Assembly (NCBI GenBank): GCA_003013855.2
Contig: ML058554.1
Coordinates: 248,001 to 312,000, forward strand
Source: Liriodendron chinense
Taxonomy: Eukaryota > Streptophyta > Magnoliopsida > Magnoliales > Magnoliaceae
Direction of reading: 5' to 3'
Length of the DNA: 64,000 nucleotides
The notes below the pieces were generated by a model, which had not been told where the DNA came from, made no database searches, and saw nothing but the letters and a program-made list of their open reading frames with translations. Below, piece after piece: positions 46,531 to 59,236 of this stretch (the first letter of the stretch is position 1; each line of letters begins with the position of its first letter). The position numbers and the translations under genes are program-made.

Positions 46531-47598
46531 GTTGGATGTATTGAATGTTTGTGACAAATGTTATGTGATGCTGATGAGAACTTAGTATAAATACAATGTT
46601 GAGCCTGCAATTAACTGTGTGACAAGTGGTTAAGATACTCTTGGAGTACAAGTCATACACATACACCGTGACTTAGGCCTAAGGGTGCACGCTCTATGTC
46701 TGTCTGAACTGCCGGTGTGATAACACCCCACCCCTTAACCTATCACATCAAGTAGCTTGTCATGCATGAGAAAATGTAACGTTAGAAAGGAGCGAGCAAG
46801 GATCGATGTACAGTCTGCGTGCAAGCATGATCCGTCTGACCGGTCCTGACTTTCTCAGGCACAGAAACGATAGGTGAACTCACAATTGAAGAACCACGTG
46901 CTTCATGGCACGTGTGGAAGACTAATGTTAGAAACCCGATAATCACGAGAATGGACATAGCAATCAACGGCTCGATCCCTAACAACATTGTACTGTCTTG
47001 TTTGAGTTTCAACAACATTGTTATCCTTGGTATCTGTTTTTGTCGTCTATTAGATTGACTTTGGAAGAAGATTTATTCCGTAATCTACAGTGCGTGTTTG
47101 CTACAATTTATAATTTGAGGCAACTTGTCCACTGTACGCGTGGCATAAGCAGCACCCATAGATGATGATCCTAACTTTGGAATCCATTATTTTGATCATA
47201 GTAACTTCCTGATTAGTGATGACCAAACAGATCTTTGAAAAGAAAAAGTTCAGCAGTCAGGATTTACTGGGATAAATCAGACGATTTAGATCATCTGTCC
47301 CACACAATTGGACAACGATTTGGGCATTAGGTAGACATGCATATGTAAAAAAAACTCACGAATGATCAGTTATCTCAACTGAATGAACTGTGGCAAACGC
47401 ACATTGGAGTGTAAGGAGAGAGGGTTAGGACAGGCTAGGAAAACAATGAAGCCAATATCCACTTCACTTTCAACGCCAACTAAAATTAAGAAATGTTGGT
47501 GGACAAGTTGCCTCAACTAAAATTCCGAGAGGAATTAGAATTTCGAAACTCCAAACACATTAAAACAAATCCACCATCTTGAAATCCTCATCAACTGC

Positions 47599-47607
47599 CT
47601 ATTTAAG
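47599..47607 (+). promoter_or_regulatory. Probable TATA box of SCPL-B
   Basis: CTATTTAAG lies about 40 bp before the ATG at 47646, matching the TATTTAATA of SCPL-A. About 20 bp present between flanking blocks in copy A (CCAACCATTCACTCACTTG) is missing here. Confidence 0.4.
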
Positions 47608-48117
47608 AACTTCAACTGCATTCCATATTCATCATCAACTACAAGATGAAGATTGCACCCTTCACATTGTTGCTGCTCTTCAGCTGCTTCTTAGCTTGGC
47701 CCACCACCAATCACGCCAATCAGATCACCAGTTTAAATAGGTTGATCAAATCACTCAAGTCATCCCACCCTCCACAGGTGGAATCATGGGCCCCAATAAA
47801 TGCGAGCAAGGCCTATTCACCCATTTACATTGGTCCACAGGATGGATTGATGGCGTTGGACAAGATTGATGCATTGCCCGGACAACCAAATGGAGTGAAC
47901 GTCAATCAGTACGTGGGATATGTAACAGTGGATCCTAAGAATGGAAGGGCGCTCTTCTATTATTTCACCGAGTCTTCGGAAGATCCTTCAACCAAACCTC
48001 TGGTCTTATGGCTCAATGGAGGTAATGGAAAACCATCACCACCACTACCATCATCATCTATATCATCATGCTCATGAATATTTTCTATGTTCTCATCATC
48101 ACTTGGCCATGTTATCA

Positions 48118-48830
48118 TTGCAATTTTTTTATATATTTTTTTTAAAGCAGAACTTATATTCAAAATGAGGAGAAATACAGACATTTGGGCTGAGGCCCAC
48201 CAAAAAAACCAGGCCCAGCCTATCGTCTAGACCCTGAACAAAGTCGCCCCTCAGTCGCCAACCATTTTTTTTTTTTTTTTTTTACATGACAGTGTACCCC
48301 TTTTTTTCTTAAAACCATACCCAGAATATCAGACTATCGTTATGTATTATCCATCCCCCAGGCAAGGCGATACTGCCCAATGACGAACTGCTGCCGAACT
48401 AGACAATACTAACACCTGCACCAAATCAGCAGCGCAATGGGGCACCTCACAGCCACCAGCAAGCTTTAATCAAAGGCCTTGGCCTCCCTAATACTTTCCA
48501 GTCCCACCCGGTCCAGCAGCACCTTGCCACGGATTGTAGGGGGCAGATCATAAGTGGATTCAAACACTTTATTAGTTTAGGTTTCACTTCCCAACTGGGC
48601 AAGCTCGTCAGCCACACCGTTGGCTTCCCTATGGATGTGTATCTGAGCTCCTCTTGAGGGCTGCCACACAAGCCCACGATTACCACATTATCCAGCTGGA
48701 TGGTTTGGCCCTGTTAAGGATATCGACGGCTGCCTTCGAAGTCGCTTTCTCATTGATTTTGGTTATACCCTGTCCACACACTGTGCCAGCCCATCCACAT
48801 TGGCATGGGCTTCCTGCTGAATTAATGCAC
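48118..48830 (-). mobile_element. Antisense LINE 3' fragment in SCPL-B intron 1
   Basis: On the - strand near 48650-48570 the frame reads QIHIHREANGVADELAQLG, the conserved end of the LINE RNase H domain. Poly(T) runs at 48125-48140 and 48265-48283 fit the tail of a minus-oriented insertion. It is absent from copy A and lengthens the intron to 1300 bp. It does not touch the splice sites. Confidence 0.7.
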
Positions 48831-48995
48831 TTTGAGATACATGTATGTGCTCCAATACATGTACATGTACTTTAAGTTGAGATACATGTATGTGCTCCAA
48901 TACATGTATATGTACTTAATGAGATACAAGTATTTGTTCCAATACATGTACCTTTTTGGAATACATGTATTTATTCCAATACATGCATGTATTCG
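48830..48995. repeat. Tandem TACATGTA-rich repeats
   Basis: Units of about 45-50 bp with GAGATACATGTATGTGCTCC and AATACATGTA recur three to four times next to the LINE fragment. Only in copy B. Confidence 0.8.
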
Positions 48996-50000
48996 TGCTT
49001 ATAATTAGCTACCGATCCACGCCCATGCCCAACCTAGCCTTCTAACCATGAACTGAGACCAGTGGGTCGAATAAGTGAGGTCCGCCAGGCCTAACTGTCA
49101 GTTTTTTTTCAGCGAACTCATGTCATTGCCCAACTGGTGGTCCATTAGGTTGAGCCATGATTGGCACCATTGGCAACCTAACCGTGGAGTTTTTCCCCAT
49201 CAATATCATCAAAGCCATGAACATCATCATCAAAGGTTGACATGGCAGCATCTCATGATCATTGGCATATGTGTGATATCTTATGATCCTTTGGTGACCA
49301 TGATGAAGTTGGGATGTGCAGGTCCTGGATGCTCCTCACTACTTGGAGCCATGATGGAACAAGGCCCCTTCAGAATAAACCCCGATGGGAGAACTCTCTT
49401 CGAAAATGACTATTCATGGAATAATGGTGAGTGAATCTAGACTTGATAAAACTTAAAAAAAAATCAATAACTAATGAATTGAATCATTGACGAAGAGCTA
49501 TTAATTGTCACCTCAATAATCAATCATTATTACTTCAACAATGGCAGCGGCGAACGTGATCTTCCTAGAGTCGCCTGCTGGCGTAGGTTTCTCATATTCA
49601 AATACGACCTCAGATTACGATCTAAGCAGAGACAATAGAACAGCCGATGATGCCTATACATTTCTTGTAAACTGGCTGGAGAGATTTCCTCAGTACAAAA
49701 CACGCGATTTCTTCATCACCGGAGAGAGTTACGCGGGCCATTATGTGCCTCAATTGGCCTACACCATCCTCATCAACAACAAAAACACCAACCAGACGAT
49801 CATCAACCTTAAGGGCATCGCTGTAAGTCTTCTATATATTTCTGCTCACTCCCATTCATCAGGTGGGCTCCACCACGTATGTCCTGTGGCCCAGAGTCAG
49901 GTAGGTCACTTGTGTACATGGAATGTGGACCACTACTCGGTCCTTATTAACCGATCATTTCTTTTCATTCGCTTTCATCCAGGCTAAGGAACATATGCAA

Positions 50001-50449
50001 TGGGCCCGCATGATGAATGGTCCATATCTTGCCCCCATGTACCGCATTGGCATGGTTGAGGAAGTGATCACTGATGGTATTTCTTCTATAGGAAGACATT
50101 ATTATCCTTTTCAACATGAATGGTGCGTTTGGTTGCACCAAATATCATGACATGATATTTAATATCATAATATTTCTCTCCCTCTCTCTTTTTTCTACAC
50201 CCACGTACTCACACCACGGAATGAATGGGCCCACATGATGAATGGTCCATATCTTGCCCCCATGTACCGCATTGGCATGGTTGAGGAAGTGATCACTGAT
50301 GGTATTTCTTCTATAGGAAGACATTATTATCCTTTTGCAACATGAATAGTGCGTTTGGTTGCACCAAATATCATGACATGATATTTAATATCATAATATT
50401 TCTCTCCCTCTCTCTTTTTTCTACACCCACGTACTCACACCACGGAATG
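50001..50449 (+). repeat. 225-bp tandem duplication in SCPL-B intron 3
   Basis: Unit 50001-50225 (from TGGGCCCGCATGATGAATGG to CACACCACGGAATGAA-like sequence) is repeated at 50226-50449 with very few differences. Copy A has a single unit. It duplicates the left part of the miniature element at 50122. Confidence 0.9.
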
Positions 50450-50579
50450 GGTACCTCGGGTTGAAACTCTTGTGAGTCTGTCTACCAACAAGGCATGAGT
50501 AAGGACCCTAATATTTCATAATTAATCAGTCTAATATGTCGTAAAGTATCATGATATTTGGTGCAACCAAATGTACCCC
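50122..50579. mobile_element. Miniature inverted-repeat element in SCPL-B intron 3
   Basis: Left end GGTGCGTTTGGTTGCACCAA and right end TTTGGTGCAACCAAATGTACCCC, as in copy A (10785-10911). Enlarged here by the 225-bp tandem duplication and extra pyrimidine-rich DNA. Confidence 0.6.
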
Positions 50580-51154
50580 AAATGTCAGATATTTTTTTCA
50601 TAAAAGATAAAGAAAAAGAAATCTTCATAACTGTATTGATGGCCTATGAACGTCTTTCAGGTTGGTAATGCATGGGTTGACTACGACACCAATGTAATGG
50701 GGACGTTTGATTACCTTTGGACTCACGCCTTAAACTCAGATGAAGCCAATGAGCTGATCCATGCGAAATGCGACTTCTCCAACTACACCGACGAATGCGG
50801 GCAAGCCCTGAATAATGCCTCCCAAGAAATCGGGACTATCGATGTCTACAACATATATGCTCCGCTTTGCGATGACACCAAAAACCAAACAACTGGTTCA
50901 GCCGGTTCGGTAAGATTGTATTTCTTGGGTTATTCTAACATGAACATAGGGGCGTTGTGGTCTTGATCATGCATGCTGGATTTGATTGAACCAGATTACG
51001 AACTTTGATCCCTGCTCGGGAGACTGTCGAATCTTATATGAATGTCGCCGAGGTGCAAAAGGCTATTCATGCAAACGTTACTGGGTTGAACTATGAATGG
51101 AGTGCTTGCAGGTACCTACTATCACCGTTTTTTGTAAGAGGATTGCGTATTGAT

Positions 51155-51545
51155 TAAACTCTGTGGAGCCCACCGTGATTTAGTTATTTTATCCACTCCG
51201 TCCATTCATTTTAATAGCCCAAAAGTGAAGCATATAAAAAGCTCAAGTGGACCACACCACAGGAAACAGTGTGAATTGAACCTCATTGAAAATTTCTTGG
51301 AGATGACAGAAGTTTTGGATCAAGCTGATATTTGTGCTTTCCATTCATCCATGTCTTTTTAATCATATGAACAGGTTGGATGATAAATGAACATCACTGT
51401 GGGCCCAAGGAAGGTTTCAACGGTGGAAATCATTATTCCCACTGTTTCCTGTGGTATGGTCAACTCGTGATTTGGATATGCATCAATTTTGGGCCTAGCC
51501 CCTGAAATGAGTGAGAAAAACGAATGGACGGTGTGGATAAATGAC
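51155..51545. mobile_element. Fold-back element in SCPL-B intron 5
   Basis: Starts AAACTCTGTGGAGCCCACCG and ends GGACGGTGTGGATAAATGAC, with the core CATATGAACAGGTTGGATGA and GAAACAGTGTGAATTGAACC. Copy A lacks it, so it either inserted after the duplication or was lost from A. Confidence 0.65.
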
Positions 51546-52678
51546 ATAGCACATAAAGTCAAATTTTTTTTCTTTATTTTATCCTCTCTTTCTTTCCCTG
51601 GGAAAGCAATACAATGAAAGAAGAAACAAGTGTTTGGAGACGGAGGAGAGAGGATTTAACATTTCTCCCAAGTTACTGACTACTTTCTCTTTTCATTTTT
51701 TTTTTTCTAACCTTGTGTTTATATGATGAAGCTCCTTGTTGAAGTGGAATGATGGCCCATTGACCATTATACCCACCATGCAGCAACTCATTGCCAGTGG
51801 CATAAGCGTCTGGATGTACAGGCATGTTTCCTCACCTAACAAATTCGGTCTCCCCTATAACATTTCATTTCAGAATGGTAGGTTACAAGGCCACTGTTTT
51901 CTTTTCTTTTCATTTTCGTTTTCGTTTTCAATTTTTTTTTTTTTAAATTTTGCAGTGGGGACATGGACGCTGTATGTCCTGTTACAGCGACCAGATACTT
52001 TATAAACAAGCTTGGACTAGCTGTGGACACTCCCTGGCGCCCTTGGTACTCCAACAATGAGGTAATTCGTTGGACCTGGGCACACGCATATATTGAGTAA
52101 TTTGGTCACACCTAACACTTGGCAGGTGGGACGGTAAATCCAAATCATCTACACTGTGGATCTTGTCCATGAATTGCACATGATTCAAAATCACACAGAG
52201 GGAACAATCCCATCCATGCAGACTACGTCCTTCAGAAAGATGGCCAAATGATGGTTAGGATCATCTGTTCGGTTACGTGATTTTTTATCAAGGGTCATTT
52301 ATGGACAAGACCCAGTAGATGGATGGTCCAGATCCACCTTCCATAGGCGCAGTGGCACCTTTAGGCTTCCTAGCTAGCCTTGTCTAAGGACACCCAAATA
52401 GGAATAAGGAATATGATGATGATTGATGGATGAATGTATGGCAGGTGGGAGGATATGTGGAGGGGTACGAAGGATTGGCACTGGTGACCGTAAGGGGAGC
52501 CGGGCACTTGGTTCCAAGCTACCAGTCTCAAAGATCACTGACCATGATCTCATCCTTCCTTCAAGGGGTTCTTCCTCCTTCAGCATGAGTGTCTGAAAGC
52601 TTATGTATCACCTGATTTTCTTCTTCTCTTAATAATGTTCTTATATTTCCTTGTCATGGAAGGTTCTCTTTTTAAGTC

Positions 52679-52684
52679 AATAAA
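52679..52684 (+). promoter_or_regulatory. Probable poly(A) signal of SCPL-B
   Basis: AATAAA about 90 bp after the TGA at 52586-52588, at the same place as in copy A. Confidence 0.45.
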
Positions 52685-53052
52685 TTTTCAGGTGGTGTGC
52701 TCCCAACTCTTATTTAAAAAAAAAAAAAAAAAAAAAAATCATTTAAGAATCTCTTTTTTGTCCCATAACATTCTTCTTAAGTATGCTTTAGACGTTTTGG
52801 TATTTTTATTGGATGGTAAACAAAGGCCCAAGGCTAAATCAGGCAACCGCACCCTCAGTCAGGTCCAGCAAATCATCAATTGTACACGTGGCATAGCCGC
52901 AAGCTCGGATCATCCAAATGCTCACTGTGGACGGCCCTTGAATCGTGCAGACTGGATAACCTTAGATTTCTATTAAAGTGACCAATGAAAGAACGGTTAA
53001 ATAGAAATTTTCTTAAGTTGAAATTTAATGGGTGAAATCAGATGCCAAAGAC

Positions 53053-53397
53053 TCCAGATTGTCGACTTAATATGAAGGTCATAGTACGTGTCACAATTTG
53101 GACGGTCAGAAAATCAGTTTTGGATGAGTTAACAGATCCCAGATTGTCTACTTAATATGAATGTCAGAGTATGTGTCACAATATGGACGGTTGAAAATTC
53201 AGTTTTAGATGAGTTAACGGATCCCAGATTGTCGACTTAATATGAATGTCAGAGTATGTGTCACAGTTTGGACGGTCGAAAAATCAGTTTTGGATGAGTT
53301 AACGGATCCCTGCAGATTGTCCACTTAACATGAATGTCAGAGTATGTATCACAATTTGGACGGTAAAAAAATCAATTTTGGATGAGTTAAGGGACCC
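53053..53397. repeat. Four-unit tandem array (~83-bp unit), copy B
   Basis: The same unit as 14396-14650 but four units instead of three. The units differ at a few positions, so unequal exchange or replication slippage changed the number in one copy. Confidence 0.85.
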
Positions 53398-53484
53398 AGC
53401 GACATCCAGATTGCCGGCACCACCCAGTCTACAAACCAGTGTGTCTAATATAACTTAACAAATCAAATTAACCATAAGAACCTA

Positions 53485-54030
53485 TGATTGTCGCACTTTG
53501 GCAATAGTATCCCAGTTGTCCAATTCCGTGATTTGGCCCACCTTGGCAACGTTTAGCCAGTGGAGAAAGTTCTAGGTTGGCTTCTCAATCAAGGGACTTA
53601 CAGGACGAGGCCGGACCTTGGTTGGTGCTCGCTCAATGTCGACGGCTCTGCTAAAGGGAACCCAGGTCAACCAGGCGAGGGAGGGATCTGCCGCAATAGC
53701 AACGGTGCTTTTATGTTCGCCTTCTCTTCTAGTTACGGGTCCAGGGTCAAACAACATGGCCGAAATTAAGGCAGTAGCCAAGGGGCTGGCGTTTTGCGTG
53801 GATACGGGCCTCTCCAAAGTGGCAGTGTTGACGGATTCAAAGGTGGTAGTCGGGCTCCTCTCCAAGTCCAAACCCTCCTCTTGGCCCATGTGGTATTGGC
53901 ATGCCCAGATTACCACGCTTATGAGTAAGGCAGAGATAAAAATTACTCACACCCCTTCTGATTTTGTTGTATGCACCCTTTGAGCCTTGTGTCTCTAAAA
54001 TAAAACTCAGTTTAAAAAAAAAAAAAAAAA
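53485..54030 (+). mobile_element. LINE 3' end (RNase H domain fragment), copy B
   Basis: Counterpart of 14745-15434. It retains AFSSSYGSR and AEIKAVAKGLAFCVDTG, which copy A has lost, but lacks about 200 bp (the REANAVADSLARWG segment) that copy A keeps. The poly(A) tail ends at 54030. The ancestral insertion can be described only by combining both copies. Confidence 0.8.
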
Positions 54031-54126
54031 GACTTATACAGTGGGAAAAGCAAAGATTCCCACGGACACGAATTGGGTACTAGCTCCACTGGGACCAAGA
54101 TAGAGACAGACGGTCATGTCAGGGCT

Positions 54127-54560
54127 ATGTGGGGCCCTGTGATGTATATGTTTTATTTACATCATTCATATTTGTCGACGGATCATTTTAAAGCATGAGC
54201 CTAAAAAGTGTAGATAAGAGGCTCAAGTGGACCACAACAAAAGCAGTGGGGATTGAACTCCTATCATTGAAAACTTTTTGAACCCACTGTTATTTTTATT
54301 TTACTATCCAACCAGTTCATAAGGTCACATAGACTAGGATGCCCGAAGGAAAACATAAATATCAGATTGATCCAAAACTTCTGCTTTTCCTGACAAGTTT
54401 TCAACCGTAGGCTTTCAATCCCCACTGCTTCATGTTGTGTGGTCCACTTGAGCCTTTACTCTTGTCTCTTTTTGAGTTCATGTCCTAAAATAATCTATCA
54501 AACTAGATGTATGACATGGATAAAACATATACATTATAGTGGGCCCTACAGTGCCCCTGA
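54127..54560. mobile_element. Fold-back element, copy B
   Basis: Counterpart of 15534-15960. Starts GGGGCCCTGTGATGTATATG and ends TACATTATAGTGGGCCCTAC. Confidence 0.7.
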
Positions 54561-55324
54561 CAGGATCCATCTATAGGCCATTATATTTTATACAGATCCT
54601 CATGTCATTATGCATCATATAGACTGGATGTATTGCCACTTGTTATAATTTAAGTGTGTTGGGACAAACACAATTGTAGGATTTGGAGATTTCTTCGCAG
54701 GAGGCGACTAATTGCCTGCAAGGCCAAGCTCTATGACCGCCCATACTGATGTTTGTGTATCCATTTCACCAGATCATTTTAAGACATACGCGTACATGAG
54801 GGAGATCCAAAGCTCAATTGACTTCTTTTTTTTTCTTTCTTTAATTGAATGCCCATTAATAGTCAAATGTAGGGCTGCAAAGGCTTTGAATTAGGATGAT
54901 ATTTTTGTTTTCCCTTTATCCAAATGAGAATTATTTAACCAAGGCATTTGGTGGTATGTAAACATCACGGGAGGCCCATGAAGATTTTAACAATACGAAT
55001 TTCCATCCACACTCTTTCATATGGTGTGGCCTAGCTGCTTTAGATTTGGAAACATGAGCTCATGTCATATAATGAGTTGTGCCATAGATGAACGGATGGA
55101 TACAAAATGAACGTCACTAAGGTCCCCTGGATAATTCAGATTGTGTCCAGCAGGGCACGAGACCTATCCATGTAGCCTATATCAAATGTAATATAAGCAT
55201 TTGTTGGGAGGACACATTGCCTGGAGACCAAGCTCTGTGGGGGATAGAACATCGTATATATTTTTGTCCGGGCTGTTGTCATCCACAGTCACCTCATCTT
55301 AGGGTATAAATCCAAAACTCTAAG

Positions 55325-55640
55325 CCAATCCAAAGCTAAAGTGGACTACACACTGTTGAAAACTTCCTACCTCAGCATGATGTTTATTTGTCATCCAACC
55401 TATTTATAAGGTCACACAGACATAAATGAAGGGAAAACTCAAATATCAGCTTGATCCAAAACTTTTGTGACTCCTAAAAAGTTTTCAATGGCGGGTATTC
55501 AATTCCCGCTGTTTCTTGTGGTGCAGTCCACTTGAGCTTTGAATCTACCTCATTTTTGGGCTCATGCCCTAAAATGAGTCGGCAAAAGCGATGGATAGCT
55601 TGGATATATAAAATACATAGATCACAATGGGCTGCATGTA
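55325..55640. mobile_element. Fold-back element fragment, copy B
   Basis: Counterpart of 16680-16992. The right arm is more complete here (GGATATATAAAATACATAGA then TCACAATGGGC). Confidence 0.6.
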
Positions 55641-56504
55641 ACTTGGTCTCCAGTTATTTCTGCTAGGTAATTGAAAAAAAATAATTTCAACAAAAAAAAA
55701 AAAAAAAAAGAGAAATGGTCTCCGGGCAACCGCTGTCCGAAGAAAAAGGGATTTTCCCTGCACTGCCTGTCTTTTCAGCTATGGATCGAAAATGGAAGCT
55801 TTTAAAATATTTCCCAAGACCTGCCTACCTATTTCCTATAAATCTTGCAGCTTCTTACACTAACGGAAAGGAGCCATTAATTACAGAAATATGAGTTTTA
55901 GCCCTGGTTCACAGCATATATTACTGTTCCACTCTTTTCCCAGTTTTACACTTGCCAAATGACGGCGCTTCCCTTTTTGCACCAATGTTCGTCAATTGTA
56001 TGAACCGTCATGGCATGACGACGCGTGCGGCAAAGTAGGTTCCACAGTTCGTCTTGCATGAAGACAGGTGTGGTCCATCGCTAGTTGCATCTACATCTCT
56101 TTTAAACTAACATCCACTGTCCACTTGGCAAGGATGCATTGGGATTATCAAAATCACACTCATCACACGCATCCATTACTCTAAAAAAAACTATACAGGA
56201 GAGCCCAGAAACGGGCAGACCACGATCACAAAATAAAACGACCAACATCACAAAATAAAACCACCGAAAGCCCTAAAAATCATTCATCTAGACTTTACTT
56301 TAGCTGATTAGTGTATGCGAACAGACGGACAAGATTGACTTACTAAGTTCATCCATGCTAATACCATGATTCATAAGGACTCAGATTGCATAGTCTACTA
56401 TATGGACGCAGCAAAGTTACGTAGGCCTCGTGTTCGGGCCGTGTTATGTTTGGGTTTAGGCCGAGTCGGGTCCCGGCCAGGTCGTGTTCCAAAAAAAAAA
56501 AAAC

Positions 56505-56925
56505 CTAGGCCTCATCATGATGTATGTGTTATATTCACACTGTCCATCCATTTTTCGATACCGTTCCATGGCTTGAACGAAAAGTGAGGTAGATGCAAAG
56601 TTCAAGTGGACCACACCACGAAAATCATTGGGACAATGATGCCCACCATGGAAACCTTAAGGCTCACCATGATGTTTATCTGCAATCCAACCTTTTCATA
56701 AGGTCCCACTGATCTGGATGAAGGGAAAAGACAAATATCAGCTGATCCAAAACTTCAGCAGCTCACAAGAAATTTTCAATAGTAAGCATTCAATCACATT
56801 GTTTCCAATGGTGTGTTCCACTTGTGCTTTGGATCTGCTTATTTTTTAACTCATGCCCTAAAATAATTTAGCAAAATTGATGGACTGTGTGGATATATGT
56901 GAGGCCCACAGAACTTTGCCGTGTC
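56505..56925. mobile_element. Fold-back element, copy B
   Basis: Counterpart of 17845-18260, with the family core and CATCATGATGTATGTGTTAT at the left end. Confidence 0.65.
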
Positions 56926-56929
56926 AGTT

Positions 56930-57132
56930 CTATGCTAGCCTTTAAGGCATGAGCCCAAAAATGAAGCCGACTAAATCTCAAGGGACCACACCACAGGAAA
57001 CAGTGGCAATTGAACGCCCACTAATGCTTATTTTCCATCCAACCTATTGATAAGGTAACGAAGACCTAAATGAAGGAGAAGAAATAAATAACAGCTTGAT
57101 CCAAAATTTCTGTGCCACACAAGAAGTTTTTA
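56930..57132. mobile_element. Interrupted fold-back element arm, copy B
   Basis: Counterpart of 18275-18468, ending AAGAAGTTTTTA where CACTACGTG begins. Confidence 0.6.
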
Positions 57133-57700
57133 CACTACGTGAAAAAAAAAGTAAATTTCAACGGTTCTGGACCGTCAAGTTGTTGTAAATTCGACGGTTC
57201 ATCTCGTAAAAAAAAAAAAAAAAAAGCAGTCATGATAGGACAGTCGAAAGTGAAATTCGACGGTCCCCAAATGTCGGAAAATATTCGACAGTCCAAGACA
57301 GTCAACCAAGTTTTGACAATCCATACCAATCGAATAGTGTAGAAAATCAACCTTGGGGGACCGTTGATTGTTTACACAAATCGACGATTAAAAGCAGTCG
57401 AATATTTATCGACAATCCACACCCACCATTTTGATAGGAATATTCAATTGTTATGAAATGTAGAAAAATTATCGATCGTCCAAACCCAACGTTCCTATTG
57501 AAAATTACAGGAATCTTTTACTGTTATGAACTGTCATAAATATTTCAACAGTCCAAACTCGCCATTCTGGATGAAAAATATAGGAATTTTCGACTACTAT
57601 AAACCATTGAAAATAATTTGGCAGTCCAAATCTGCCATTTTGGATGAAAATTATAAGAAAGTTCAAGAATCCTAGACAGTTGATAAGTATAAAAGACGGG
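57133..57700 (+). mobile_element. CACTA-like terminus with subterminal tandem repeats, copy B
   Basis: Begins CACTACGTGAAAAAAAAAGT and continues with the same GACGGTCC/CGACAATCC units as copy A. If this is a real left end, the element runs off the window or was truncated. Confidence 0.55.
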
Positions 57701-57929
57701 CCTAAACCATCAAATTGTAGGTTGCACGGAAGAAAAAAAAATAACCTACATTTTGTGGGGGTTATGCCCCAATACACCATGTAAACTTGTATATCCATAA
57801 ATAATTTACAAAACCATAATACAACCATAACATTTACCAACACAATGCAACTACACTCCACAAACACAATACTTTTTTTAAGCCACTTTTTTTCCATTCA
57901 CTATTTTTTTTTCTACATTCGAACAGTTG

Positions 57930-58226
57930 AGGCACCAAAAAAAAAAAAAAACCGCCACAAACCCCTATAATATACTGAACAAAAATAAACCACAACCAAA
58001 ATATAGAAACACAAAAACAAAGAGGGTGCACCCATGCGGACCTCAATCCTCCCTAACACAACCCAAGCTCATACGGTTAAGAAGAAGGGTTCCACAGACT
58101 GATCTAGAAAGCTCGCTAATATTTTGAAAGGCCCTCCTACATTGAGTCTCACTCTCCAACCAGCCCAAACCATCGACAACTCCATTAACCTCTCTAAGAG
58201 CATAAGAGATGTTAACTTCCACCCTT

Positions 58227-58261
<35 letters not shown>

Positions 58262-58264
58262 CAA
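57930..58264 (-). mobile_element. Antisense LINE 3' fragment, copy B
   Basis: On the - strand the frame reads VNISYALREVNGVVDGLGW followed by LESETQCRRAFQNISELS, the end of a LINE RNase H domain. A (GA)n run at 58228-58260 interrupts or ends it. Counterpart of 19260-19580. Confidence 0.7.
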
Positions 58265-59236
58265 CCTAGGTCTACCAATACCACGAACATCAATTGGTTG
58301 GAATGCTCTTATTCAAGAAACACAATACATAACCAACACAATACAACTACTCCACAAACACAATCCTCCATCAAAAAATACAACCACAATACATAACACA
58401 ATACAACTACAATCCTCCACAACCAGAATACAACTACAATCCTCCACAACCACAATTCTCCACAACCACAAGTACCAACAATCCACAATCACAATCTTGT
58501 AAGCCTGTAATATACATCTTGTGAACCTGTAATATACAATTCATAAATAATTCATAAAACCACAACATATAGTACCAACACAATACAACCACAATCCTCC
58601 ACAAGCACCAAGTACCAACAACCCATAATACAAACACGTATAATCCTCCACAACTCAGAAGTACCAACAACCCACCATAACATACAATCAACAACCCACA
58701 ACCTACAAGCAACAACCCTCAATATACCATCAACCACAGGCCATAATCCACAACCTATGTTCGCTAGCCCCAAGTGCAAGGCTGCGATGTAGTAATAATC
58801 GATCGTGAGACCAAGATCGTCCTCAGGGATTATGTAACTAACCTGATTCTATAAATTCTAACAAAGTTAAACTAGGATTCTCAACAATTTAGAAGAAAGC
58901 ATAAACAGAATTTGAATAAGAAAATCTCACAATTAAAGTAACTAAGCACCAAGGATTCACTTGTAATAATCTTAATATTAATTCATTCACCAAGCACAAT
59001 CACACAATTGGAATTGAAGTCCTATCTTTATCCAATAAAAAAATATAACATTTGAAAGCACATAAACAAAACCAAACTCAAATCTAAAACTTCAACTTCT
59101 ATTTCTACTTCAAGTACGGAGAACTTGAACTTATGGCATTCCGAAGCATCAACCATATCCTTAGATCATGGCGGATTTAAGGTTTCCACAATCCAATTCT
59201 CATAAAATCATAATGATCAATTTTAGAAACTCATAG
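58265..59236. repeat. A/C-rich tract and unclassified repeat DNA, copy B
   Basis: ACAATCCTCCACAACCACAA-type tract up to about 58740, then sequence matching copy A 36480-36990. It holds the empty site of the outer CACTA near 58508 and ends at the CATAG duplication of the solo LTR. Confidence 0.7.

Larger units (their letters stand above)
47646..52588 (+). pseudogene. Serine carboxypeptidase-like SCPL-B, frameshifted in exon 5
   Basis: The same eight exons as SCPL-A: 47646-48021, 49322-49426, 49548-49822, 50661-50909, 50995-51111, 51732-51821, 51956-52061 and 52445-52588. Catalytic motifs are kept: LNGGPGCSS, GESYAGHYVP (the usual family form), GDMD and VRGAGHLVP. In exon 5, ten bases of copy A between TGCTC and GTCGAATC are replaced by eight (GGGAGACT). 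That shifts the frame after the DPC motif and gives a TGA at 51094-51096, before the catalytic Asp and His exons. Exon 6 has one extra codon. Intron 6 has a GC donor (AG|GCATGT). All other exons stay open, so inactivation is recent, or the 2-bp change is a sequence error. No alternative acceptor that would rescue the frame was seen. Confidence 0.85.

Noticed and set aside
49982..50090. Open stretch after SCPL-B exon 3 that might be an extra exon
   Set aside because: Exons 3 and 4 join in phase without it at the conserved GIA-VGNAWID junction, and the matching copy A stretch is not open in the same way.
58043..58264. Two overlapping - strand frames as possible small proteins
   Set aside because: They are the end of a LINE RNase H domain plus a (GA)n run.
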